This document shows positions 34,832 through 46,917 of a stretch of 64,000 nt of DNA, piece by piece. The notes beneath the pieces are model-generated. The model had not been told where the DNA came from and made no database searches. It saw nothing but the letters and a program-made list of their open reading frames with translations. Origin of the DNA: Neckera pumila (lineage: Eukaryota; Streptophyta; Bryopsida; Hypnales; Neckeraceae). The translations under genes and the position numbers were made by a program. The stretch is from positions 6,896,520 through 6,960,519 of the forward strand of contig OZ018409.1 of the NCBI GenBank assembly GCA_963969595.1, in the 5' to 3' direction. Position 1 is the stretch's first letter; every line of letters starts with the position of its first letter.

Positions 34832-35560
34832 TTAACCCCTAAATGCCAAAGGGGGGGCTTTCCTCCAAAATCACCTCCAAAATACCATTTCTAAAATGAA
34901 AATACGCATTTTTTTTTAATCATTCTTTTGAAAAATCTAACCACAAGATTCTATTCATTACTATCAAGTCACTATATCTTCCAAGTTTCAAAAACTTTGA
35001 CCATACGGATGTTAAAGTTCAGCTTTTGAAAAATAAACATTTCTTTTCCTAAGCACAATGATTTTTGCGGACCACATCTCAAAAAAATTACAATAGAAGA
35101 GTTTGCCATATTTGAACAAAAGCAATGATGATTAGTTTAGAACATACATGTCATATATTCACAAATTGGAGTAACAGAAGATTATTTTCAGAGACTTTCA
35201 GATATATTGGGAAATAAAAATTCACTTGACCATGCCTATGGAGTACATGCTCTAACCAATCAACCCCTTGCCCCTTTACACCTTTCGGGAATTTTTTGGG
35301 ATGGCCTTTGATTGTCTAGGTTTCTCTCCCAAAGCAATTCGTAGTGAGCATTCGTATCCTTGGAGTGTTTGAATTTGAAGAAGCAACAAAGGCGGAGCTT
35401 TTGTCCAAATCAAAAGTTCTTTTCATGTATGGAAAGATAACTTGTTGTACCACACGAGAAAATGTGAAATTTCAAAAAATATATCTTCGGGAGATTGGTC
35501 AATCTCTAGAGTTGGCCAGTGATAAAAAAAAATGGTCGAATTTAGGCATTTAGGGGTTAA
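34832..35560. mobile_element. TTAA-type (piggyBac-like) MITE, perfect ends
   Basis: It starts TTAACCCCTAAATGCC and ends GGCATTTAGGGGTTAA, a perfect 16-bp inverted repeat including the TTAA at each edge. Interior non-coding. A TTAA target duplication with termini starting CCC is the hallmark of piggyBac; Kolobok elements also use TTAA, so the superfamily is inferred. Confidence 0.65.
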
Positions 35561-35730
35561 TAGTGGTATTTTGTCCAAATATTTTTTCATTCCTCCAAAA
35601 TAATGTTTTTGTCTTCAAAAAGAAATTTCCCTCTATGACCAACTTGATGCATTTGAGGATAAACTACTATACTTAAAACACAAAGATATATGAAAAATAT
35701 GAAAAAATTCAAAAAATAGTATTTAGGCAT

Positions 35731-38387
35731 TTACCCTTTGAAGGACCTATGGCCTTTTTTCTATCAAAAAACGCTCAATATTGCCATTTCTATTACAAGG
35801 TGCAAAACTTTAAAAAAAATTGCATATTGAACCTTAGGATCTTGCGTTAGACTAATATAAGCATGTGTCGTAGAAATTTCAAAAACTTTGACTACTTAGA
35901 TTGTAAGATATTTATGTTTAAAGTTAAAAGAAAAAGATGATTGCAAGAAACACCAGCCAATTTTGTTGCATTTTGATTTTGGAATGCTATAGCTTTTGAA
36001 TTATAAAAACAATGCCAAAAAATTTTAAATCTATTTTTAGGTATTTTGGTGAAACTCATATTTTTCTTATTTTATAAAAAAATAGAAATTATTTTATATT
36101 TAAAATTCAATTTTCTTAATTTGTCACACTTTGACGTTTAGGATTTTTTTGATCTATTGAGCGGTGTAAATTAATGATTTTCAGCTGATATTTCTATAGT
36201 AGTCAAACATGTTTCTACCAAAGGACATTTAAAGATACATTATTTTATGTCCTCCACATTTGTACAAGCAGGCTTCCCTTGCGTGTGCATTTCTGAACAT
36301 TAGAGATGGTTTTGGCCTAATTTTTTTTGTCAAATCTCATCACTAAGAAGTGTCAGAAGTGCGTGCACAAGGGAGGCATGTTTGCACAAACGTGGAGGAC
36401 ATAAATAATGCATTTTTAGATGTCCTTTGGTAGGAACATGCTTGACTACTATAGGAATATACCACAAAAATTTCAGCTAAAAATCAATAATTTAAAGCAT
36501 TCAGTAGTTTATTAAAATCCTAAACGTCAAAGTGTGACAAATTAACAAAATTAACTTTTAAATATAAAATAATTTCTAAAAAATTCTAAAAAATATGGGG
36601 TACAAATTTCACTAAAACATCTAGAAATCCAATTTTATTTTTGGCACTGGATTCATAATTCAAAAGTTATAGTGTTCCAAAATCAAAACACAACAAAATT
36701 GGCAGGTGTTTTTTGCAATCATCTAGAAGACAAGTTATTTTGCACCTTTTGTGACTAGATTTTTTACTTCAAATCTTTTAAATTAAAATTTTGCCACTAC
36801 AAATTTTGAATTAAAAAAAATTGTATTGAAGAGTTGAGTTGAGAGTATAAGAATTTTCTTTAAAGAAAACACTTGATTTTCATTCTCTAAAAGAAAATAA
36901 TGTAGAAGTAGGTATGGGACAAAAATAAAAAATAAATCTTTAATAGTTCTAAGATAGAATTGAAACACACCAATTGCAATGGTGAGATTGTTCTAGCAAG
37001 CAAACTTGACCATGTGGAATTTTTTTTGAAAAGTTGTGAATAATTGAGTTAAAAGATGAATCATATAACTTATTTTTGAAGAAGATGCTTGGATTGCCTA
37101 AAAAATAAGATTCTTTATAACTTTTTCACCACTAGTCCGAATAAAATGAATCAAGTCTTTCCATGTAAAAAAAGTATTTTCTGTAAGAACTTTATAAAGT
37201 TTATTTTGAGATTTTGTGTATTCTTTTGTATTGCTTCACAACCTTTGTTTGGACTTAGGGTGACGTAACTTTTGCTCCCAGACACTGATTGGAATAAAAA
37301 AATTATTTTGTTCAGAAAAAGCTACTATGTTTTCATATTTTCAAAAGAAAATAAAAAAACCACACCAGAAATTGAAATTATAGGAACCTACCCAAATCTT
37401 GCCCAAATCTTGCCCAAATCTTGCCCAAATCTTGCCCAAATCTTGTAATGTCCTTCAAGGGGACACTCAATTCAAAGTCCCAAGGCATTTTTGTGTCAAA
37501 AACGACTCAAAATTGCTAGTTCTGCTACATTCATCTAGGAAAAGAGAAATTTAAAAAAAAAAATCTAACCGTAGGATCTTGTACTTCACTTATCTCAGAT
37601 CATGTGGTAAAAATTTTATAAAGTCTAACCATACGGATTAGAAGATATTAGCATTCAAAGTTGGAAAATTTTGATTTTTTGAACACTGACTTGCAACTTC
37701 AGATGACTTTGACCGCCATTTGTAAAAAGAATTTGCACTACAGACTTTGAATTTAATTTTTTTTATGTTGAATAATTGAATTGAAAATCTAGGAAAAAGA
37801 ATTCCAAAAAAATACACTTCATTTTCATTCTTTAAAAAATTGTTAAGTAGAAGTAGGTCCAAGATTGAAAGAAAAACTAAATCGTCAATAGCTCTAAGAT
37901 GGGATTAAAACACTATAATCCCAATGGTGAGATTGTTTTAACAAAAAACTTAGCCTTGTCAAATAATCTTTTTTGAAAAAATGTAAAAATTGCATTCAGA
38001 AATAAGTCCTACAAGTTATTTTTTCAAGAAGGTACTCCACTTGCCTGAAAAATAAGATTGTCCATAACTTTCACATAAAAAACCCAAATGGAATGAATCA
38101 AAGCATCCCACATAGATAAAAATACAATCTATGAGAAAATAGTTTTTTAAATTTTTTTAAATTTTTTTGTGTAAGATTTTTGCACGCCGCAACGAAAAAA
38201 AGGACCTTTTGTGCCATAACTTTTGCTTCCAAGCACCGATTGAAATAAAAATTATATTCCCATAAAGCTAATGTGTTTTTCTATCTTCGCGAAAAGTTTC
38301 AAAAAATAATGATGAATATTGAAGCCATAGTAGCCTGCCCAAAATCCATTTTGTCCCCCAAGGGGATAATGGGACTTTAGAGGTTAA
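35731..38387. mobile_element. Composite of two TTAA-type elements
   Basis: The left end is worn (TTACCCTTTGAAGGACC); the right end reads GGGACTTTAGAGGTTAA. Two copies of one unit lie head-to-tail: 36785-37330 and 37735-38290 match closely (GGTGAGATTGTT, ATAAGATT..CATAACTTT and long shared runs). The first unit ends near 37475. A large foldback (35936-36723) is nested in the first, and five copies of the 11-base unit GCCCAAATCTT occur at 37391-37445. Confidence 0.5.
35936..36723. repeat. 788-bp foldback element
   Basis: The left edge GATGATTGCAAGAAACACC is mirrored at the right edge by GGTGTTTTTTGCAATCATC. The arms, each about 370 bases, remain alignable throughout (for example TTTGACGTTTAGGATTTT against AAAATCCTAAACGTCAAA and TATGTCCTCCAC against GTGGAGGACATA), leaving a short unpaired centre near 36310-36350. 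Nested in a TTAA-type element. Confidence 0.85.
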
Positions 38388-38765
38388 GGGTGAAGGATTA
38401 GCTAATCTAAGATTCAATTAAATCAAATACACCAAAATGATTATTTAGTATAGGTAAATAATTGGTTAGTATGAAAATTAGTAATACTAATCTCACAACG
38501 CCACCCCTATATACTACAAATACTATAACAACAACACTATAACCGATGTTAAACAATATGTTCTTGTAGTAAATAGATTAGACCACACTAAAATGACCAT
38601 TTTGTTTTATGACTACATGATTCTATTCCTTTTCCAATATATTCTTTCTTTCTTTAAGTTTAAAGGTAAGCAAGCCTTTCACCATCTATTGTTCAATTTT
38701 GCTACCTATAATTCAATCTATTGTTGTATTATAAGTATCTCTTTAGTAGGCATGTAAGCAAACCC

Positions 38766-39616
38766 TTAACCCCTAAAGGACCAAATGGTGTTTTTTTGGC
38801 AACATAGCGATTTTAGGTAGCTCACTATAAATGGAATTTTTATTTTTTTTATTTAAAATTTTCACACAATATGTGCCTCTAGAGTAGCTTTAAGGCATGA
38901 CAATTTATTGTATGATATGTAGTTTTCAATGTTTAATGTTCAATCCGGGCAATTCAATAGTCTTCTTGAAAAAACACTTTTTTAAGAAATAAAAACTTGA
39001 AAAAGGTTTTTTTATAGAATATCCACTCTCCAATAAACTTTGAAGTCTTTTATTTAACTCAATTTTCAGTATTTTTGAAAAAAATAAAAATACTGGGTGT
39101 AGATTGTTTACTACAACTTTACAACCATTGGGATTGGAATTTTTCAATTCCAATAAAAAATTCTTAACCATTTAATATTTTGAATCATTTCCTACTTCTT
39201 TCTACTAACTATTATTTTCTTATATGTTGTACAATTCTAAATGATATGAAAATTTTCAAACATTTAGCCAACTTGCCTTGAAGAATGAATCCAAAGAAGC
39301 ACCACTATTTGGACATTTTGGACATTTTGGACATTTGGACATTTTTTCATACAAATGTGACTTTGTGAAATGCAGCTACCCAATTTTGTTCAAGGCCCAA
39401 AAAAGGTTTTTTATCAAATCAAATGCTAATATATTGCAATCTACTTGTCGAAAATTGCTAAACTTTTTTTGACATCTTCTCAAACCAACATACTACAAGA
39501 TCTACGGTTACATATGTCCATAAATGCTGTTTTTTCTAAAATTTTGTACTTGTACTAGAAATAGCAGTTTTGGAACGTTTTTGGTGAAAACATAGTAAAA
39601 AAACTTTAGGGGTTGC
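38766..39616. mobile_element. TTAA-type element, family A copy 1
   Basis: It begins TTAACCCCTAAAGGACC and ends CTTTAGGGGTTGC (right TTAA mutated). It shares an internal block near 39040-39180 (TTTATTTAACTCAATTTTCA, then GTGTAGATTGTTTACTACAA) with copies at 51329, 59876 and 63429. A TGGACATTT-type minisatellite lies at 39311-39345. The 81-codon frame 38926-39171 (minus) lies across this conserved block and shows no known motif. Confidence 0.6.
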
Positions 39617-40928
39617 CGATATAGCTTGGTTCTACTTGCAAGTATTTTTTGGTCCAACTTCTCAGTCTCTCAAAAATGCTCGAGTTGCCAATCGGTTGTT
39701 CCAAGATACTCAGGTAGCAAATTAGCTTAACGATAGCCTTGCTTACCTTCGATGTTTTCACAAGTCACTTTTGGTTTCACCTACCTAGTGTTGAATTTCC
39801 ACTTCTAGGTTCACTTGATTTGGTTTCCGGGCACTGAATAATGTTGAGGTATGTTTGGGTGTAAATCTTTATTTCACTTCCAAGGTCATCAGACTGAAAA
39901 AACAACTTGGGAATGGTCAAATAGTTATTTTCTCTATTAAAAAACAAAGATTTTCATCCAACTATGAGTAAAAACTTCACTGTTCACGTTACATGCACAC
40001 CATTTCATTAGTTAAATCCAAGTCAAATTACTGGATTTCTGATTTCATACTGTGTTGGTGTGTTCTACCTTAACTGAGAGCTCACACAATATTGCCCTTT
40101 TTTTTGTCTACTGCGGGGCAAGCATCCAGGATGAGCATATGATAGTACTGTAGTAAATGCTTCATGATTGGCGTTTTTATCCTTTCCTATGGGGAACAAC
40201 CGACCACTGGACCTGATTGACTGAGGATTTGACGCTGAAGGAACTGGTCTTCAATTGGGTAAAATATTGAGCCCTGCAGGTGCAGCAGATTATCGAATGA
40301 TACGTCGTTTCAATTCCGTTGGGTAAAATATTGACAACAATAGGTACAGCAGCAGATTATCAATTATATATAAGGGAAGCCCTGAAGCCCCACTTGAAGA
40401 GCTCGACCAAAGAGATATTATTCTTGCAGCCACCGGTGCTCAGTGCTCAATGCATGATGGAGACTTGAGGAGCTACAATCAAATGAATAGCAAGGAAACA
40501 CCTCAGAGTGGTTCTGTGGCACCAGTCACTCGTACAGTATGATATAGTTCACGCCACTTATTCGGCATCTTCACGACCCCCCTTCAGAGGGTTCAGTTCC
40601 CCACCAAAGATAGATTCGGAGAAGTTCCCTTCTTCGGGCTAGCTACAGGCGGAGCTGGCTGGCTCCCGTCGCGAGAACCTGTCAAAAAAATCATGGGAAA
40701 GGATAGGGAGACAGCGAAGCTTATCACATAGCCGTAGCTACCCCACCCAGGGCAAAGTTCAATCGACTTATCACGTAGTAAGCTTTCTAAGGCACTGAAT
40801 TTCGGAACAAAATAAAACCAATCAAAGAGGAAAAGGATAGAAAACTTGCCAGCCCCAGGAGGGAGAACAGAGCCACTAGATTTCAACAGATACCTTATAA
40901 TGATCGCTCTGCTCAGGTATGATAACAT
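39617..40928. other. Less AT-rich island with TATA-like site; source unknown
   Basis: From about 40080 to 40928 the base composition is clearly less AT-rich than both neighbours. A phrase around GGGTAAAATATTGA followed by GCAGCAGATTATC is duplicated at about 40258 and 40320. TTATATATAAG at about 40355-40365 looks like a TATA box. The minus frame 40593-40928 (111 codons, hydrophobic stretches) matches nothing recognised; composition is reminiscent of plant organelle DNA, which is a guess. Confidence 0.3.
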
Positions 40929-41629
40929 TTAACCCCTAAAGCCCCAAGGGTGTTTTCTGTCAAAAAAACACTGAAAACTGCCATTTCTGCTGCGTTCACT
41001 TAGGAAACCCTTAAAAAAACATTTTTTTAAAATATAACTGTAGTATCTTGTATTTCACTTGTCTAAGATCATGTGATAAAAATTTCATCAAATTTGACCG
41101 TACGGATTGAAAGATATGACCATTCAAAGTTTAGAAAAAAGTTTTTTTGAACTCTGCCCGACAGCTCCAGCTGCCTTTGACCGCCATTTGTGGAAAAATT
41201 TTGCACTAAGGACTTTGAATAAAAAAATCTAATGTATTGAGGATAATGTTATACATATGTCCACCAAAAATCACTTCAAAAAAATGTGTGGAACACATCC
41301 AAAAAAAATTTGAAATGACACAATGCCTAGAAAATTGACAATACACTATCTTTTCTTGCTAGCAAGTTTTCTACCTCATAAATTCAATATATGAAAAATC
41401 CCAACAGTGGATTGAAATATTTATTTTCCTTTAACAAACTCTCAAAAAAAAAAAAAAAAAGAAAGAAAACTCTAATTTCTATTGAAATTAGAATGCTTTG
41501 GTGAGCCAAAGTCTTGTGGGCAATGACAAAAAAAGGGTCCAGGTTTGTTCCCCTGTGTTCCCGATATGTTCCCTACAGCGTTCCATTGCATGGGACCTCC
41601 AACTCACTACATCATCCATCTACAATGTA

Positions 41630-42246
41630 CTCCATCCATCAAATGTTTCTATCCAACTACTTCTCTATAAACTTCAAAAATTCATAACTAATTCCACAAA
41701 TGTCCAAAAAATATGAAACGACTTGGGTTAGATGTCACTTTCATGTTCCTTCCTCTGAAAATTCACTGAAAATTATTACAAGCACTCCATCTTCCCCTAA
41801 AAGGCAATCAGCCCTTGAAAACAGCATACTCCCTTCTCTATGAACTTCAAAAATTCATAACTAATTCCACAAAAGTCCAAAAAATATGAAACGACTTGGG
41901 TTAGATGCCACGTTCATTTTTCTTCCTCTCAGAATTTACTGAAAATTATTTCAAGCACTCCATCTTCCTCTAAAAGGCAGTCAGCCCTCAAAAACAGCAT
42001 ACTTCCTTCTCTATGAACTTCAAAAATTCATAATTAATTCCACAAATGTCCAAAAAATATGAAACGACTTGGGTTAGATGTCACTTTCATGTTTCTTCCT
42101 CTGAAAATTCACTGAAAATTATTTTAAGCACTCCATCTTCCCCTAAAAGGCAATCAGCCCTTCAAAACAGCATACTCCCTTCTCTATGAACTTCAAAAAT
42201 TCATAACTAATTCCACAAAGGTCCAAAAAATATGAAACGACTTGGA
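41630..42246. repeat. 173-bp tandem array, about 3.6 copies
   Basis: CTCCATCTTCC recurs at 41785, 41958 and 42131, exactly 173 bases apart. Each unit includes AACTTCAAAAATTCATAACT and ATATGAAACGACTTGG. Copies differ by only a few bases, indicating recent unequal exchange or slippage. Confidence 0.9.
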
Positions 42247-42352
42247 TTAGCCCCTAAAGGACCATTATCCCTTCGGGGGACAAATGCGTTTTCGGGCATG
42301 TACCTATGGGCTGACATTTTCTCCTAATTTTTTGAAACTTTTTGTGGATGTG

Positions 42353-43200
42353 AAAACAATAAAAAAACTGTGAAAAATTCAAAAAGTGTCCAATGCTTCT
42401 ACAATTTGACATGGAGCTGCTTAATGTAGTAAGCCACACATACACAAGTTTTTAGAACATTCCACCCACCAAAGACAAAGTTGTGGCTATGTTTACTCAA
42501 CTATGACTAATGTGACTAATACCCCCAAGGGGTATTAGTCACATTAGTCACAGTTGAACCAATCTCTTGAAATGCATGCCTTCAAAGTTTGGAAATGGTT
42601 CCAAAATTTCCAATAGTTTCAACTAATCTTAAACAAGCACCCCAACATATAAAATTAGAAACGTGAATGCCAAATCCATTTTTAATCTTAAATTGGAATT
42701 AAAACAATAAAAAAATTGTGAAAAATTCAAAAAGTATCTAATGCTTCTACAATTTGACATGGAGGTGCCTAATGTAGTAAGCCACATGTACACAAGTTTT
42801 TAGAACGTTCCACCCACCGAAGACAAAGTTGTGGCTATGTTTACTCAACTGTGACCAATGTGACTAATACCCCCAAGGGGTATTAATCACATTAGTCACA
42901 GTTGAACCAATCTCTTGAAATGCATGCCTTCAAAGTTTGAAAACGGTCCCAAAACCTTCCAATAGTTTCAACTAATTCTAAACAAGCACCCCAATATATA
43001 AAATTAGAAACGTGAATGCCAAATCCATTTTTAATCTTAAATTGGAATTAAAACAATAAAAAAATTGTGGAAAATTCAAAAAGTATCCAATGCTTCTACA
43101 ATTTGACATGGAGGTGCCTAATGTAGTAAGCCACATTTACACAAGTTTTTAGAATGTTCCACCCACCAAAGACAAAGTTGTAGCTATGTTTACTCAACTG
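42353..43200. repeat. About 349-bp tandem array with conserved palindrome
   Basis: AAAACAATAAAAAAA recurs at 42353, 42701 and 43050. Each complete unit contains a palindrome (near 42500-42558 and 42845-42905) in which GTGACTAATACCCC and its complement flank CAA, with arms of about 27 bases. The third unit breaks off at the palindrome. Confidence 0.88.
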
Positions 43201-43469
43201 TGATTATAATTGTGTACATAGAGTGATGTAATTTCTCAAATGTGAGTGAAATTAATTGCACATGCTTCAATTTAGGTGCCACAAAGTCGATTCATGGCTT
43301 CTTGGTGCTCATGAAGTCGATTTTGAATGCAAATTATGGACTTTGGAGATTCTTCTCATTACCAAATTTGACCTACTTTTGTTTCAAATTTCACCCTAAA
43401 TCCTGATTCAATGATGTAAAATTGACAAATTGAACACCCACAAATCCAAATTGAAGAATCGTCGTGAAA

Positions 43470-43720
43470 TTGAAGCAGGGGCGTGGAGGTGCGGCCTGCA
43501 GCGGAGCCCCGCAGGCGCGGCCTCACAGAGGCGCGGCCCGGTAGAGGCACGGCCTCGCAGGCGCCTGGCCCCCCTCTCCAACTAGGGGTCGGCGCTCACC
43601 TAAACCTCCCCACCCACCTCCGCCGTCCAATGGGCGCCGACCAGGCACGGGGCAGGGTCTTCACCTGCTACCCACCCCGGCCTGGTCCTGGCAGCCCAAA
43701 GTTCTGCCCGCCCTGAAGTC
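43470..43720. other. GC-rich island with short tandem motif
   Basis: About 250 bases of very GC-rich DNA inside an AT-rich element. The start holds four near-repeats of GAGGCGCGGCC (43486-43560), followed by C-rich text. The frame open across it (43483-43716) is low-complexity and unlikely to be a gene. A captured host fragment inside a transposon is possible. Confidence 0.6.
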
Positions 43721-43938
43721 AACAGAAATGTGACAGCCCGGTCTGCCCTTAAATTGAAAAAGACTCATAACTTTTTTTTCTAGAATCCGATTGAAATAAA
43801 AATTACATATCCACGAAGCTCTCGCAAAAATACACAACCTCTAAAAATCCCAAAAAATCTGACTTCATATTGAGACCATAGGTACCTGCCCGGACCCATT
43901 TTGTCCCCCGAGGGGACAACCGGTCCTTTAGGGGTTAA

Positions 43939-45430
43939 CGCAAAAGCTTGCAATGAGGACAATTCTCTTATCAATAAAATTTTGTTCAGTTTCAAAAATT
44001 TGCAAATGAAAATATGTACAGTACGGAGTAATGTTTCTTCGAAGTCATGGTCGGCATCCGTAAATGGAGCGTGAAACTGTCGAAGAATATATAAGGCAAT
44101 GTGCTGAGACTATCATATGATAGCACCTTGGAAGTCCCCGCAAAAGATACTTCTCATTGCAGTCTCCCATTCCGATTGTTTTATTACAGTTTCTTTTTAC
44201 AGATTGAGCACTTCAGTTCACAAAGTTGAATTGAGAATAGGTCCTTGATTCTGAACGATCTCTCTTTCGGAGCCCATAAGGTGATCAGTGATACACCATG
44301 AATAGGGCATTAGGAACAGACTCTTCCTTCTCGACTTTCCTGTTCACTTACCTCTTCAAATCTCGAAGTCGATACTTGCACATGAGTAGCACAAAAGAAT
44401 TATTTCATAATAAGTGTACCAACCTTCCTGCCAGTATCTCCAACTCGAAGGCATCAATAACGTGTGGTGGCCACCATCACAATCTGATGATTTGACCAGC
44501 TGCTCAAATTATGACCAATATTTTCAACTTCACTGATAGAGCATGAATAGACATGTCACAGTGGCCAACAAAAATCGGTTGGACTCATTTTCAAGCTGAT
44601 TGAAGAAACGCATCACGCTCTCAAGAAAATTAAGTGCAATAAACGTACAGTAATGGAGCACACGCGAAAAGACAAAAAATGTCAGTTCATGCTGCATAAC
44701 ATTGCACTGGCTCGACTGGACGACTCCTGAACCTGGAAGCAACTCAAATAAAATAGATCGCGGTTAAAAATCAAGGAAATAGTCATTCTAATAAGCAGAG
44801 CAGATCCAGAAGGAAAGGAAATTGAAGAGATTAGTAATTAATCTTCCATTCCAAGACAGCAAAACGTACATGATAGCAAATTCCGTGGACATTCAAAGTC
44901 AAAGAATTTCGAAGTCACAGAAGTGGTGAGCGATAAAGTTGGGCTTGATATGCTGTGCACGGAAGAGCTTGTCGAGAGAAAATAGAAGAATACAACACAA
45001 TATGAAAACATCAAAACACTTACAGAGCTGCGGAAAGCTGAAGCTTTCACACCAAAGACGAAATCAAATTTATCTGTACTTGTACCCTTTATTCAAATGG
45101 CTCACCAGCTTGACTACGTTACAAGAGCAGATTAGCAAACACTGGTGTCAACAAAACAAGTGGGCACTTTGATAGTTTCATGCCATATGCTGATTCAGAC
45201 AAGTTCAAATAGCAGAAAAAAGCTCAAACACACTCGGACTTTTTTCTGTACCCCTATAACGGCTCCACATAACACGTCAAGCCGGCTTTCGACATGCTTC
45301 ACTATATGTTCTGTTTTGCACAAGTACTAGTAATAAACTCGATTAGGACCAAACCGAAACTAGGAAAATTGTAAATCAAGAATATCAAAGATAATACAGG
45401 AATAAAAGAAAAAGAACTCTCAAAGAAAAA
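43939..45430. other. 3' flank of the LBD gene, no gene recognised
   Basis: Moderate composition. A TATATAAGG sequence lies near 44088-44096. Short frames on both strands show no family motif. The part near 45430-45510 is likely the LBD 3' UTR. Confidence 0.35.
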
Positions 45431-45510
45431 CTTCCTTCTTCGTCTGCCACTGCAAGAGTTCACTCCCTCTTGTCCCAGCAAACGACGTCAAGTCTTAAAA
45501 CTACACATTC

Positions 45511-46807
45511 TTACAAAAGGAGCGGCAGCAGCTGCCGGTGACCAACCATGTCCCCAGCAAACGAGGAGTAGCTGGCATGGTGGCTATGGCTAAGGCTGAG
45601 GCTGTGGCTATGGCCTTGGCGAGGGGTTGTGTCCAGGCTGGTGACCGAGCCCTCGGAGTTCACCGAGTCACAAGAAGGGCTGTCCCCCCTCTTCAGTCCC
45701 GTAATCTGGCCCCCTTTGCCGTCCTTCACCATGAGTGTCAGGCCGAGGTCCAGATGCTCCGTGGACCCAACCACCGTCTCCTGGTCCTCAAACAGAAACT
45801 TGGCGTCTTTCCTGGCCACGCCAGCAGGCCCATACATGCCATACTCACCACACGGTTTCACTCTCCGAGCAGCCGGGGTCAGCACCTGCGCAAAGTCTCG
45901 CTCTCGTTTCTCCCCCACCTTGTGGACGAGCACTTTGTTTCCAAAAGCCTCAGGCCACGACATAACATTAGAATTCACGACATTATTGTTGATGTTACCC
46001 TTGACTGAGTCTCGCACCAGCGGCTGCTGCTGCGGCTGCGGCTGCACATGCTGCACCGGCTTCACTGGCCACTCTTGTTGCTGCATGGCATCCCACTTCT
46101 GACCCCAGCTTGACTTCACCACAACAGCATGATCCTTGCTCTCATAACCATTTGCCCTCTGAAACGGATTTATCGCCTCGATTCCCACCCTTGCTTTACA
46201 AAGGTCATGAGCAGTGTTGGAAGTGTCTTCTTTCACCACGGTTGTAATACTTGGTAGCAGACTCTCCCTTCCCTTTGAGATGATGTCCTTTCCGGGGTTT
46301 GAAGGATGTAGAGGTCCCTGAGTCAGACTGGCAAAATTCAGGGAGCACGGCGATGGTGCCTTCAGGGAGCCTCCTTTTAGCACCGTCTCCACGGCAGCCT
46401 GGCACACTTGCCAGTTGCCAGCCCACAGCAGCCCCACGGCTCCAAACACGGGATTCACGGTTCTTCCACAAGCCTCGTAGAGCAAGGACTGAAACAGCGC
46501 TGCAGAAATAAAACACCAAAACTGTGTTAATCCACTGTAATAATATAACATTAACAAGCATGTATCTTAGGAAAATGATTTAAAAATTACTGTTCCTTTT
46601 TAAAATGTGTGCAGCATACATACCACGGCGCTGCGATTCAGGGACCGCATGTATGAAGCCCATCAAGCCAGCCCGGCCGAAGAACTTCGCCACGAACACG
46701 GTAGCATGTCCCTGGGCATCCGCGCTATCGATCCACTGAAGGCAAGGACGAAGTATACACGACTCGCTGCACCCTTTACGCAGGACACGGCAACCATTGC
46801 AACTCAT
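45511..46807 (-). CDS. Class II LOB-domain (LBD) transcription factor, 390 aa
   Basis: Plant-specific nuclear DNA-binding protein. Exons: 46807-46624 and 46499-45511 (minus), joined across a 124-bp GT-AG intron in phase 1. The start ATG is the first in frame and opens [17 protein letters not shown], the class II LOB start; the CX2CX6CX3C zinc-like motif is complete. The GAS block [18 protein letters not shown] is split from [16 protein letters not shown] by the intron. No full Leu zipper spacer, as expected for class II. The C-terminus is long, Gln/Pro-rich in the middle, with LDLGLTL (residues 311-317, nt 45753-45733), an LxLxL (EAR-type) repression motif, and a His/Ser repeat near the end. 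Angiosperm class II members (LBD37-39) repress anthocyanin and nitrogen genes; the same role here is inference. The gene looks intact. Confidence 0.95.
45733..45753 (-). other. EAR-like repression motif in the LBD protein
   Basis: Codes for LDLGLTL, which contains LxLxL. Motifs of this type recruit TOPLESS-family corepressors in plants (established knowledge); use here is inferred. Confidence 0.6.
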
Positions 46808-46917
46808 TTTCAGCAGACGATCCCCCTCCAAAACAACGCAGTTGTCTGAACGGTAAAATTCGCCCGCACTCTTGCCTGAGTAACCCAAATATCGTTCCCC
46901 CAGAAACGAAGGTACCC

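Larger units (their letters stand above)
40929..43938. mobile_element. TTAA-type element with nested copy and tandem arrays
   Basis: The outer ends are TTAACCCCTAAAG and CTTTAGGGGTTAA, an exact 13-bp inverted repeat. A second left end (TTAGCCCCTAAAGGACC) at 42247 pairs better with the right end over about 40 imperfect bases, so a 1.7-kb element (42247-43938) probably lies inside or beside an older one. Within it are the 173-bp array (41630-42246), the 349-bp array (42353-43200) and a GC-rich block (43470-43720). Confidence 0.55.

Noticed and set aside
38926..39171. Conserved 81-codon frame in family A elements as a transposase remnant
   Set aside because: Apparent conservation is at the nucleotide level of the repeat; no DDE or other motif is visible.
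43483..43716. 77-codon frame in the GC-rich island
   Set aside because: Low-complexity translation of a tandem GC motif.
45538..46102. Plus-strand open frames of about 156 codons
   Set aside because: Antisense shadows of LBD exon 2.
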